This document shows positions 26,758-35,164 of a DNA stretch of 64,000 nt, one piece after another. Source of the DNA: Streptomyces monashensis (GTDB lineage Bacteria; Actinomycetota; Actinomycetes; Streptomycetales; Streptomycetaceae); contig NZ_MLYO01000059.1 in NCBI RefSeq assembly GCF_001866665.1, positions 1 through 64,000 of the forward strand, in the 5' to 3' direction. Under the pieces are notes generated by a model, which saw only the letters and a list, made by a program, of their open reading frames with translations, was not told the origin of the DNA and did no database searches. The position numbers and the translations under genes were made by a program. Numbering within the stretch: position 1 is the first letter of the stretch; the number at the start of each line of letters is the position of its first letter.

Positions 26758-27857
26758 AGCTCAGCTGGATTGATGTGCGATCGATCGGCACGGCGAAGGA
26801 AGCCGTCATCGAAGAGGCGATCCATGCCCGGATCGACGGGATCCTCACATCCGACCCGGCGGACCTGGCTTCCCTGCCGCCCACGGTGAAGAAGATCCTC
26901 TTCCCCCAGGGACAGACCCTCCCCGACGATTTCGGGGCCGCCGACGTGGTCGTCGTCGACCCGGCCAAGCACGGGGAACCGGCGGAACTGGCGCTGCGTC
27001 ACCCCGAGCTGGAATTCGGCCGCTACGTCGAGATCGTCGACGCCGAGACGCTGGAGGAGGCCTGCCGCTCCGGCCGTACGGACAAATGGAGCCTGCTCGA
27101 CTTCCGCGACCCCACGAAGATTCCGCTGGAGATCGTGATCGCGGCGGCAGCCAGGGCGGAGGGCAGCCTCGTCACCGTCGCCCACGACGTCGAAGAGGCC
27201 GAGATCATCTTCGGTGTCCTCGAACTCGGCTCGGACGGTGTGCTCATGGCACCGGCCAAGGTCGGTGACGCCACCGCCCTGAAGAGGTCCGCCGAGGCCG
27301 GAGTACCGGATCTTGAGCTGACAGAGCTGGAGATCACCGCCACCGCACATGTCGGGATGGGCGACCGGGCCTGTGTGGACACGACCGCCTACTTCGGCAA
27401 GGACGAGGGCATCCTGGTCGGCTCGCACTCCAAGGGCATGATCCTGTGCGTCAGCGAGACCCATCCGCTGCCCTACATGCCCACGCGGCCCTTCCGCGTC
27501 AACGCCGGAGCCATCCACTCCTACACCCTCGGGCAGAACGAACGCACCAACTACCTCAGCGAGTTGACGGCCGGCAGCAAGGTCACCGCCGTGGACGTCC
27601 ACGGCCGGACCAGGCTGGTCACCGTGGGCCGCGTCAAGATCGAGAGCCGTCCGCTGATCTCCATCGACGCGGTCGGCCCCGACGGACGCACGGCCAACCT
27701 GATCCTCCAGGACGACTGGCACGTGCGTGTGCTGGGCCCGGGCGGTGCCGTACTCAACAGCACCGAACTCAAGCCGGGAGACAAGGTGCTCGGCTATCTG
27801 CCCGTCGCCGACCGGCACGTCGGCTATCCCATCAACGAGTTCTGCCTGGAGAAATGA
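26754..27857 (+). CDS. griH: 3,4-AHBA synthase (GriH/CreH type, 3-dehydroquinate synthase II family)
   Basis: A 367-residue protein of the archaeal-type DHQ synthase II family. GriH cyclises and aromatises the GriI product to 3-amino-4-hydroxybenzoate. It has KLSWIDVRSIGTAKEAVIEE at the N-terminus, VGMGDRACVDTTAYF near 205, GILVGSHSKGMILCVSETHP near 225, and FRVNAGAIHSYTLGQNERTN near 250. Translation is coupled to the aldolase (GTG within GTGA) and to the following ada-like gene (ATGA). Together the pair provides the aromatic building block of the cluster. Confidence 0.9.
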   Translation: MKLSWIDVRSIGTAKEAVIEEAIHARIDGILTSDPADLASLPPTVKKILFPQGQTLPDDFGAADVVVVDPAKHGEPAELALRHPELEFGRYVEIVDAETLEEACRSGRTDKWSLLDFRDPTKIPLEIVIAAAARAEGSLVTVAHDVEEAEIIFGVLELGSDGVLMAPAKVGDATALKRSAEAGVPDLELTELEITATAHVGMGDRACVDTTAYFGKDEGILVGSHSKGMILCVSETHPLPYMPTRPFRVNAGAIHSYTLGQNERTNYLSELTAGSKVTAVDVHGRTRLVTVGRVKIESRPLISIDAVGPDGRTANLILQDDWHVRVLGPGGAVLNSTELKPGDKVLGYLPVADRHVGYPINEFCLEK

Positions 27858-28777
27858 GCGCCGTGCGGGAAGAGGAGTCCGAAGGGGCGCGGTGGGCGGC
27901 GCGGCCGGCCGGGGACTTCGCCGACGACGACGCACGCTGGCGCGCGGTGCTGCGGCGCGACCGCCGCGCCGACGGGGCCTTCTGCTACTCGGTGGTGACG
28001 ACCGGCACCTACAGCCGCCCCTCGTGCGGCTCGCGGCATGCGCACCGCGCCAACACGGTGTTCTTCGCCGACCCGGCCGCGGCGGAACGGGCGGGCTTCC
28101 GGCCCTGCCTGCGCTGCCGTCCGGACAAGGCCTTACGCGACACCCATGTCGAGACAGTCATACGGTCATGCCGGGTCATGGAGGCTTCCGGGCCGACCCC
28201 GTCGCTCGGTGAACTCGCGGACGCGACGGGCTTCAGCCGGTTCCACTTCCATCGCGTCTTCACCTCACGGATGGGAGTGACACCCCGGCTCTACGGTGTC
28301 GCCTGCCGCGGCGACCGGCTGCGGCGGGCCATCCACCGGACGCCGACCATCACGGAAGCCATCTACGAGTCGGGATTCAACTCCAGCGGAAACTTCTACG
28401 CCCTGGCGCAGAACCTCCTGGGCATGACCCCCACCGCCTTCAAGAACCGTGGGCGCGGGGTGCGCGTGCGCTACGCGTTCGCCGAGTGCCAACTCGGCCA
28501 CCTGCTCGCCGCCACCACCCGCGCGGGCGTCTGCTCCCTGCTGCTCGGCCCGGACCCGAAGAGCCTGCTGCGGCGGCTGCGCGACCACTTCGCCGCAGCG
28601 GAGATGACCGCCGCGGACCGTGGCTTCAACCGGCACCTGGCCGACACCCTGCACCGGGCCGCGCCCCTCGCGGCCGGCCGGGGCATCCCCTGGGACATCC
28701 GCAGCAGGGCCCTGGCCGAGTGGGTGCGCACAGCGCTCGCCGGAACACCGGAGCAGGCATCCTCCACCGAAGGCTGA
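27854..28777 (+). CDS. Degenerate Ada-like regulator (Ada zinc domain + AraC HTH, no active methyltransferase)
   Basis: A 307-residue protein aligned by eye to E. coli Ada. Residues about 25-95 are the zinc domain, but the methyl-acceptor Cys38 position is Ser54 (TGTYSRPSC); the three other cysteines (58, 85, 88) remain. Residues about 100-200 are the AraC-type DNA-binding region (LADATGFSRFHFHRVFTSRM; LLGMTPTAFKNRG). Residues about 205-295 match the N-terminal part of the methyltransferase domain, and the protein ends before the PCHR active site. It thus appears unable to repair DNA by either Ada site and may act as a regulator. Codon 94 is TTA (28133-28135). It sits inside the biosynthetic operon, coupled to griH by ATGA. 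Confidence 0.85.
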   Translation: MSAVREEESEGARWAARPAGDFADDDARWRAVLRRDRRADGAFCYSVVTTGTYSRPSCGSRHAHRANTVFFADPAAAERAGFRPCLRCRPDKALRDTHVETVIRSCRVMEASGPTPSLGELADATGFSRFHFHRVFTSRMGVTPRLYGVACRGDRLRRAIHRTPTITEAIYESGFNSSGNFYALAQNLLGMTPTAFKNRGRGVRVRYAFAECQLGHLLAATTRAGVCSLLLGPDPKSLLRRLRDHFAAAEMTAADRGFNRHLADTLHRAAPLAAGRGIPWDIRSRALAEWVRTALAGTPEQASSTEG

Positions 28778-28788
28778 GAGGCACGCAG

Positions 28789-30531
28789 ATGTACCTATTC
28801 GGGACCCATCGGTCCGTCGCCGAGCGCCTGCGGCTGACCGCCGATCGCCGCCTCGGCGCGGGCAACTTCTTCTGGCACGCCTGGCAGATCGCGAGCGACC
28901 GGGACAGGCCTCTCCTGTTCCACCCCGACACCACCTCTCCCACCTGGGACGACGCAGAGATGCCCGGCATGTCCCTCAACGACATGCGGGTCACCGTCAT
29001 CCGGTACGCGCACTGGTACCGCGCGCACGGCGTCCTGCCGTCGACCCACGTCGGGCTCTACACCCGTCATGGCCTGTACGGTCTGCTGCACCACATAGCG
29101 ATCACGAGCCTCGGCGCGGTGGCCGTGCACTGCAACCCGGACATGGCCAGGGAAACCGCTGCCGAGTACTTCCGGCGCACCCGCACCACGGTGCTCGTCG
29201 GCGACGCGGACCTGCTCGCCGCGTGCGCCGACGTCTGGGCCAGGCCCCAGGGCGCCTCGGCCAAGACCGTACTGACGGAAGACATCCGGCGGCTCGACGA
29301 GACGGCCCCGCGCCCGTCGGGATTGATGCCCGGCTTCCCGTACGCGCACGGGGGCGACGACCTCGTGATGATCTCGCACTCGTCCGGGACCACCGGCCGG
29401 CCCAAGGCTCCGGTCTTCACGCACGCCTCGTTCTTCGACGGCAAACGCGAGCGGTTCTGGACGTTCCCGTCGCTTCGCTCCGACCGCATGCTGACCGCAC
29501 TGCCGCACAGCCACTCGGCAGGCATCAGCTATCTGAGCATGGCTTTGCTGCTGGGGATTCCCACCCTCGTGCTGGACGGCGCGGACGGCGACCTGGTGGC
29601 CCGGGCGATCAACCGCTTCCGCCCCACGTTCGTCCTCGCCTTCCCGCTGACCCTGGCGGAGATCGACGTCGCCCGGATCACCCCGTACGCGGCACGGTCC
29701 GTCCACTCCTGGAACGGGATGGGCGACGCCTCGCACGAGCGGCACATCCGCCCGCTCACGGCACTCGGCACACGGCGCGAGGGACGCCGCAGGCTTACCG
29801 GCTCGCGCTACGTCGACGGCCTGGGCTCGTCCGAGATGGGCATGGTGCTGTTCCGTACGGTCCACACCCCGCAGACCGCCGAGTACGGCCGTCTCATCGG
29901 CCGCCCGGTCAAGGCCGTGCGGGACGCCGCCGTCCTCGACGAGCGGGGCCGCCCGGTCCCCGACGGCGAGGCCGGGCTGCTGGGCGTACGCACCCCCAGC
30001 GTCACCCCGGGCTACTGGGACGACCCGGCCCTCGGCCAGGAATCCCTCAGCAACGGCTACTTCCTGACAGGAGACGTCGTACGGCGCGAGCCCGACGGCC
30101 GCTGGTACCACCTCGACCGCACCCCGGATGTGATCCGTACCGCCGAGGGCCCCGTCTACAGCCTTCCCCTGGAGGAGTCGGTGCTGCTGACGACGCAGGC
30201 ACTCGACGCGGCAGTGGTGGCCGTCGACGATCCCGACCACCCGGGGCGGTCGCTGCCGGCCGCGGTGGTCCTGTTCCGCGGCACGCCCGACGCCGAGCCG
30301 GGAGCCCTGCTCGGCCGGTGCAACGCCGTGCTCGCCGAGCAGGGGCTCGCCCCGCTCGCCGGGCTGGTCGTGGCGGCGGACCGCGGCGCGCTGCCGGTCG
30401 GTCCCACCGGCAAGGTGCTCAAGCGCCGGCTGCGCGAGGACCACCGCGACCTGCTGCGCCGCCCTGCCGAGGGGCCCGTGGCGCACGACCGCGGGACATC
30501 CCCGCGGACCGTGCCCGAGGCCGTCGAGTAG
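28789..30531 (+). CDS. AMP-binding ligase, candidate diazotase (CreM-like)
   Basis: A 580-residue full-length adenylate-forming enzyme. The phosphate loop SSGTTGRPK spans 198-206; GLGSSEMG matches the A5 region, FLTGDVVRREPDGRWYHLDR the A7-A8 region, and GPTGKVLKR carries the C-terminal lysine. In cremeomycin, CreM of this superfamily uses ATP to couple nitrous acid to the amino group of an aminohydroxybenzoate. Co-occurrence here with GriI/GriH-type and CreE/CreD-type genes makes it the best diazotase candidate. CoA- or carrier-loading of an aryl acid is the alternative. A GAGAGG site precedes the ATG, 11 bp after the ada-like gene. Confidence 0.82.
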   Translation: MYLFGTHRSVAERLRLTADRRLGAGNFFWHAWQIASDRDRPLLFHPDTTSPTWDDAEMPGMSLNDMRVTVIRYAHWYRAHGVLPSTHVGLYTRHGLYGLLHHIAITSLGAVAVHCNPDMARETAAEYFRRTRTTVLVGDADLLAACADVWARPQGASAKTVLTEDIRRLDETAPRPSGLMPGFPYAHGGDDLVMISHSSGTTGRPKAPVFTHASFFDGKRERFWTFPSLRSDRMLTALPHSHSAGISYLSMALLLGIPTLVLDGADGDLVARAINRFRPTFVLAFPLTLAEIDVARITPYAARSVHSWNGMGDASHERHIRPLTALGTRREGRRRLTGSRYVDGLGSSEMGMVLFRTVHTPQTAEYGRLIGRPVKAVRDAAVLDERGRPVPDGEAGLLGVRTPSVTPGYWDDPALGQESLSNGYFLTGDVVRREPDGRWYHLDRTPDVIRTAEGPVYSLPLEESVLLTTQALDAAVVAVDDPDHPGRSLPAAVVLFRGTPDAEPGALLGRCNAVLAEQGLAPLAGLVVAADRGALPVGPTGKVLKRRLREDHRDLLRRPAEGPVAHDRGTSPRTVPEAVE

Positions 30532-30611
30532 CCGCCTTCGACGGAGCGGCTCCCCACGGTGCCCGGCGCCGACGACCGCGTCGAACGATCCGACATCGAA
30601 AGGCTCGACAC

Positions 30612-31628
30612 ATGGCACACGAGAACCCCACGCGTCGCGTGGTGGACCTTCTCACCGGCGCCTGGCAGGCCCAGGCGCTCCATGCGGCCGCCGCACTCGA
30701 CATCCCCGACCGCGTCCATGCCGGGTGCACCACGCCCACGGCGCTGGCCGACGCGACCGGATCCCGACAGGACGGTATCGAACGCCTGATGCGCCTGCTG
30801 ACCGCCATGGGCGTCTTCGACGGCGGCGCCGACGACGGCTACCGCCTCACTCCCGTCGGCGACCTGCTGCGGAGCGACCACGACCGCTCCATGCGGGACA
30901 TGGCCGTGATCTACGGCGAGGAGTTCTACCGCGCCTGGGGCGCCGTTGTTCCCGCGATCCGTACCGGCGACTCCGGATTCCGGCACGCCTTCGGCACCGC
31001 GCTGGGCGAGCATCTGGCCGCTCACCCGGAGACCGCCGCACGCTTCCAGCGCGCCATGAACGCCGGCAACGTCTTCTTCCCGGACGTCATCGACGCCTAC
31101 GACTTCTCGTCCGCGCACACCGTCGTCGACGTCGCGGGGGGTGCCGGCAGGCTGCTGGCCACGATCCTGCGCGCCCACACGGGACTGCGCGGCGTGCTGT
31201 TCGACCTTCCCCACGTGATCCCGGTCGCCGAGGAGCACCTCCTGCGCGTGCTCGGCGCCGGCCGTCACGAAACGGTCGGCGGCGACGTCTTCGAGAGGGT
31301 CCCCGCCGGCGGTGACGTCTACCTGTTGTCGCGGGTGCTGCAGGACTGGGACGACATGCGCTGTGTCCAGCTGCTGTCCACGGTCCGCGCGGCGATGCCC
31401 GACTCCGCCCGGCTGCTGGTCGTGGAGCGGGTCGTCCCGACCGACGGATCGGCATTGCTTCCCCTCCTGTGGGATCTGCACCTCCTGGTGCAGGCGGGCG
31501 GGCGGGAGCGGACGCTCGACGGCTACCGGACGCTGCTGGGCAGGGCCGGGCTGCGTCTGGAGTCCGTCTGCGACATGGCCCTGGAGACCAGCCTGCTCGT
31601 CGCGGCACCGGCGAAGGAGGACGCATGA
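30612..31628 (+). CDS. SAM-dependent O-methyltransferase (CreN-like candidate)
   Basis: A 338-residue methyltransferase of the plant-type/antibiotic O-methyltransferase family. It has an N-terminal dimerisation winged helix (residues about 10-90), the SAM-binding VVDVAGGAGRLLATIL near 175, DLPHVIPVAEEHL near 205, YLLSRVLQDWDDMRCVQLL near 245 with the family's catalytic-position H replaced by Q in LQDWDD, and a C-terminal LERTLDGYRTLL-like segment. It probably methylates a ring hydroxyl, as CreN does in cremeomycin. The adjoining metK supports SAM supply. The His-to-Gln change at the usual HDW position deserves attention. Confidence 0.85.
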   Translation: MAHENPTRRVVDLLTGAWQAQALHAAAALDIPDRVHAGCTTPTALADATGSRQDGIERLMRLLTAMGVFDGGADDGYRLTPVGDLLRSDHDRSMRDMAVIYGEEFYRAWGAVVPAIRTGDSGFRHAFGTALGEHLAAHPETAARFQRAMNAGNVFFPDVIDAYDFSSAHTVVDVAGGAGRLLATILRAHTGLRGVLFDLPHVIPVAEEHLLRVLGAGRHETVGGDVFERVPAGGDVYLLSRVLQDWDDMRCVQLLSTVRAAMPDSARLLVVERVVPTDGSALLPLLWDLHLLVQAGGRERTLDGYRTLLGRAGLRLESVCDMALETSLLVAAPAKEDA

Positions 31629-33469
31629 ACGTGCCTCCCGAGCCCGGTCCGGACGGCCTCCGCCGCGTCCCCGTACTCGTCGTGGGCGGCGGGGGTGCCG
31701 GACTCACCTCGTCGCTCGCCCTGTCCGACCTCGGTGTCGAGTCCCTGCTCGTGGAGCGCCACCCCTCGACGTCGGTGCAGCCCAAAGCGCACATCCTCAA
31801 CGCCCGGACGATGGAGATATTCGCGCACCACCAGGTGGCCGCCGACATCCGCCGCGAGGGATCGCCCCCGGAGAACTGCAGGGCGATGGCCTGGCTGTCC
31901 AGCCTCGGCGGGGACGAGCCCTACGACCGCAAGGTGCTGTACCGCACGAGCGCCTACGGTGGCGGGGAACTGGCCGAACGCTACGCCAAGGCGTCCGCGC
32001 AGCCGCATGCCAATCTCGGCCAGCGCTGGCTCGAACCGCTGCTGCGCCGCCACGCCGAGGAGCGTGCGCCCGGCGGCCTGCTCTTCCACCACGAACTGCT
32101 GACCCTCGACGAGGACGGGACCGGAGTCACCGCGACCGTCCTGGACCGCACCGGCGGCCGGACGTTCCGGGTCCGTGCGTCGTACGTGATCGCGGCGGAC
32201 GGCGGCAAGACGATCGGCCGGCTGCGGGACATCCCCATGGAGGGCACCCCGACCTTCCTGGAGTGGATCAACCTCCATGTCCGGGCCGACTTCTCGCCGT
32301 TCATCCCGTACGACGACGCGGTGGTCAACCGGGTCTCCAGCCTGTCGGACGACGGCACACTGGAGCACTGCGGGGTGGTGCCCATGGGGCCACGCCGCTG
32401 GGGGCGGCACTCCGAGGAGTGGACGCTGATGTTCTCGCGGCCTCCGGGTGGCAAAGAGGCGGCCGAACTGGACGACGAGACGATCGTCAAGATGGTGCGG
32501 CGCACCCTGAAGCTGCCCGACGCCCACCCCATGGACGTGCTGAGCATCAGCCGCTGGCCGGTGGAGGGCACGCTCGCCCGGACGTTCCGCTCGGGGCGGG
32601 TCTTCCTGGTCGGGGACGCCGCCCACCGCCATCCGCCGTCGGGGGCGCTGGGGCTCAACACCGGTGTCCAGGACGCCCACAACCTCGCGTGGAAACTGGC
32701 ACTGGTCCTGCGGGGAAACGCCGACGAATCGCTCCTCGACAGCTACGAGCCGGAGCGGCGCCCGGTGGCCCGACGCGTCGTCGAGCGCGCCCTGTTCTCG
32801 CTCTTCAACCAGATCGCGTTCACGTCCGGCACCGGCGTGGTGCCCGGCGCCCGCCCCGAATGGAACCGGGCTCAGATGACGGCCCTGTTCTCCGACACCC
32901 CGGACGGCGAGACGCGTCGAGCCGTACTGCGCGAGTACTTCGACACCAATCGCATCACCACCGCGCACCTGGGTCTGGAGATGGGCTACGACTACGCCGA
33001 CGCCGGGTTCGTCACTCCGGACCACACCCCGCGCCCGCGGACGGATCCGCTGGGTCTGCTCTGCCCGCAGACGGCCCGTCCCGGCTCCCGGCTTCCGCAC
33101 GCGTGGCTGCGCCACCGCGGTGAGCGGGTCTCCACCCACCAACTGCACGGGACCCCGGGCTCGTTCCTGCTGTTCGCCGGCGCCCACGGCGGAGTATGGC
33201 GGGAGGCGGCGAAATCGGTGGCACAGCGCCACGGTGTCCGCATCGACGCGTACGCGGTGGGCGCCCCGGGCGAGCCGTACGACGTCGACGGCGAGTGGTA
33301 CCGGCTGCGTGGGCACGACGAGGACGGAGTGGTCCTGGTCCGCCCGGACGGATTCGTGACGATGCGTCAACTCACCTACTGCGCATACCCCGAGGACGTG
33401 CTGAACGATGCGCTGGAGACCGCCCTGGGGCGGCGCGCGCACGCCGCGAGCAGGAAAGGGCACGACTAG
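31625..33469 (+). CDS. FAD-dependent monooxygenase (aromatic hydroxylase)
   Basis: A 614-residue flavin hydroxylase. Motifs: VLVVGGGGAGLTSSLALSDL at the N-terminus, IAADGGKTIGRLR near 185, FLVGDAAHRHPPSGALGLNT near 325 and GVQDAHNLAWKLALVL. A thioredoxin-like C-terminal domain (VVLVRPDGFVTMRQL) ends the protein. It is distinct from the paralogue pair at 20107 and 33470. Overlap with the methyltransferase (ATGA) and abutment to the next gene place it in the core operon. A CreL-like ring hydroxylation of a 3,4-AHBA derivative is the simplest proposal. Confidence 0.87.
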   Translation: MNVPPEPGPDGLRRVPVLVVGGGGAGLTSSLALSDLGVESLLVERHPSTSVQPKAHILNARTMEIFAHHQVAADIRREGSPPENCRAMAWLSSLGGDEPYDRKVLYRTSAYGGGELAERYAKASAQPHANLGQRWLEPLLRRHAEERAPGGLLFHHELLTLDEDGTGVTATVLDRTGGRTFRVRASYVIAADGGKTIGRLRDIPMEGTPTFLEWINLHVRADFSPFIPYDDAVVNRVSSLSDDGTLEHCGVVPMGPRRWGRHSEEWTLMFSRPPGGKEAAELDDETIVKMVRRTLKLPDAHPMDVLSISRWPVEGTLARTFRSGRVFLVGDAAHRHPPSGALGLNTGVQDAHNLAWKLALVLRGNADESLLDSYEPERRPVARRVVERALFSLFNQIAFTSGTGVVPGARPEWNRAQMTALFSDTPDGETRRAVLREYFDTNRITTAHLGLEMGYDYADAGFVTPDHTPRPRTDPLGLLCPQTARPGSRLPHAWLRHRGERVSTHQLHGTPGSFLLFAGAHGGVWREAAKSVAQRHGVRIDAYAVGAPGEPYDVDGEWYRLRGHDEDGVVLVRPDGFVTMRQLTYCAYPEDVLNDALETALGRRAHAASRKGHD

Positions 33470-35164
33470 ATGAAGGGAGCCCTGCGCACCTCCGTCGCCA
33501 TCGTCGGTGGCGGGGCGGTCGGACTGATGCTGGCGCTCTTCCTCGACCGCCACGGGGTGGAATCCGTGGTGTTCCACGCGGAGGACACCTGGCACGCCGA
33601 GCCGCACGGCAACGCACACAGCCCACGGACCATGGAGTACTGCCGCCGGCTGGGCATCGCGGCGCCGATCCGCCGGCTCGGGCTGCCCGCCGGACACCCC
33701 GCGGACATCGCCTACTTCACCCGCTTCGGCGGACACGAACTGTCCCGGCTGCCGCTGGCATGCCGAGGGCTGCGGATGCGTCAGGCGGCTGCCGCAGCCG
33801 CCACCGACCAGACCCCCGAACCGGTCCTGCGGGCCGACCAGATGTACGTGGAGAAGTTCCTGTACGAACACGTCCTCACCCGGCCGAACATCACCGTGCG
33901 CCACGGCCGGCACATCACCGCACTGGAACAGAACGCGGAGCGGGTGAAGGTGCTCGCCCAGCGCGCGGACGGGCCGGCGGAACAGTGGACGGCTCGGTAC
34001 GCCGTGGGATGCGACGGCGGACACAGCCACGTGCGCCGCGCCGTCGGCGTCCATCACGAGCGCTGCGGATCACACCGACAGCGGACCCCGGGCCACTCGG
34101 TGACCGCGGCGCACCTGCGGCTGCCCACCTTCCACCACGACGTCGTGCCCGGCCGGCGCGCCTGGACCTACTGGGCGCTGAACAACGAACTCAGGGCGAG
34201 CCTGACCGCGCTCAACGGCAGGGACGAGTTCTTCCTGCTGGCCGACGCGCCGACGCCGGCGCCGACACCGCCGGCCGCCGGCCCGGACCGGCTCGTCGAC
34301 GTGGTGCGCCGCGCCGCGGGAGTGCCGCTGCCCGTCGAGGTCCTCGGCCGCCGGCCGGGGACGCCGGACACGGCCCTGATCGCGCAGCGCTTCACCATCG
34401 GGCGGGTGCTGCTCGCCGGGGACGCCGCCCATCCGTTCGCGTGCGGCGGCGGGTTCGGCATGAACACGGGCGTCGACGACGCGGCCAACCTGGCGTGGAA
34501 GCTGGCCGCCGTCCTGCAGGGCTGGGGCGGCCCCGGTCTGCTCGCGACGTACGAGGCGGAGCGCCGCCCCGTCGCCCGGCGCAACGCCGCCGCGGCCGGG
34601 GAGCTGGGCGCGTCGCTGGACGCCGTCGAGCTGCCTGCCGCACTGGAGGAGGACAGCCCGCAGGGCGAGCGGACCCGGGTGCGTGCCGGGGACCTGCTGC
34701 GCTCGCACGGGGAGCGCACGCACGCCCTGGGCGTGCACCTCGGGGCCCGCTACGACGGTTCCCCGATCGTCGCCGGAGACGGGGAGCCGCCCGCCGACTC
34801 GTGGGGCACCTATGTGCCCAGCAGTGTGCCCGGTGGCCGGGCGCCCCACCTGTGGCTGGACGAGTGGCACGGCCAGGGCAGCTCGCTGTTCGACCGGTTC
34901 GGCCCGGGCTTCACACTGCTGCGGCTCGGCAGCGGGACCCCGAGCAGCAAGCCGCTGGAGGCAGCCGCCCAGGCGTACGGCATGCCCTTGACGGTCCTGG
35001 ACGTCGACGTCCCCTGCGCCCGGGAACTCTACGAACACGACCTGGTGCTGATCCGCCCCGACCAGCACGTCGCGTGGCGGGGCAACCAGCTGCCCACCGA
35101 CCCCGACGGCCTCGTGGCACAGGTGACCGGCGTGGGGCGGAGCGGGGCGAGGGGGACACGATGA
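33470..35164 (+). CDS. FAD-dependent aromatic monooxygenase, second paralogue
   Basis: A 564-residue PheA/TfdB-type hydroxylase with VAIVGGGAVGLMLALFLDRH, YAVGCDGGHSHVRRAVG and LLAGDAAHPFACGGGFGMNT. It resembles the protein at 20107 along the whole length, so one is probably a duplicate of the other. The ATG immediately follows the previous stop. Compared with the 20107 protein it has extra residues in a Pro/Ala-rich loop near 260 (APTPAPTPPAAGP). It probably hydroxylates the same class of substrate at another stage or position. It overlaps the next gene by ATGA. Confidence 0.87.
   Translation: MKGALRTSVAIVGGGAVGLMLALFLDRHGVESVVFHAEDTWHAEPHGNAHSPRTMEYCRRLGIAAPIRRLGLPAGHPADIAYFTRFGGHELSRLPLACRGLRMRQAAAAAATDQTPEPVLRADQMYVEKFLYEHVLTRPNITVRHGRHITALEQNAERVKVLAQRADGPAEQWTARYAVGCDGGHSHVRRAVGVHHERCGSHRQRTPGHSVTAAHLRLPTFHHDVVPGRRAWTYWALNNELRASLTALNGRDEFFLLADAPTPAPTPPAAGPDRLVDVVRRAAGVPLPVEVLGRRPGTPDTALIAQRFTIGRVLLAGDAAHPFACGGGFGMNTGVDDAANLAWKLAAVLQGWGGPGLLATYEAERRPVARRNAAAAGELGASLDAVELPAALEEDSPQGERTRVRAGDLLRSHGERTHALGVHLGARYDGSPIVAGDGEPPADSWGTYVPSSVPGGRAPHLWLDEWHGQGSSLFDRFGPGFTLLRLGSGTPSSKPLEAAAQAYGMPLTVLDVDVPCARELYEHDLVLIRPDQHVAWRGNQLPTDPDGLVAQVTGVGRSGARGTR

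Noticed and set aside
24216..27857. 1213-codon + strand open frame across the MFS and aldolase genes
   Set aside because: The real gene in this frame begins at GTG 26754. The rest overlaps better-supported genes in other frames and crosses the terminator at 25682.
31523..34057. 844-codon minus-strand open frame opposite two monooxygenases
   Set aside because: Antisense shadow. The + strand genes carry complete flavin motifs and coupled starts.
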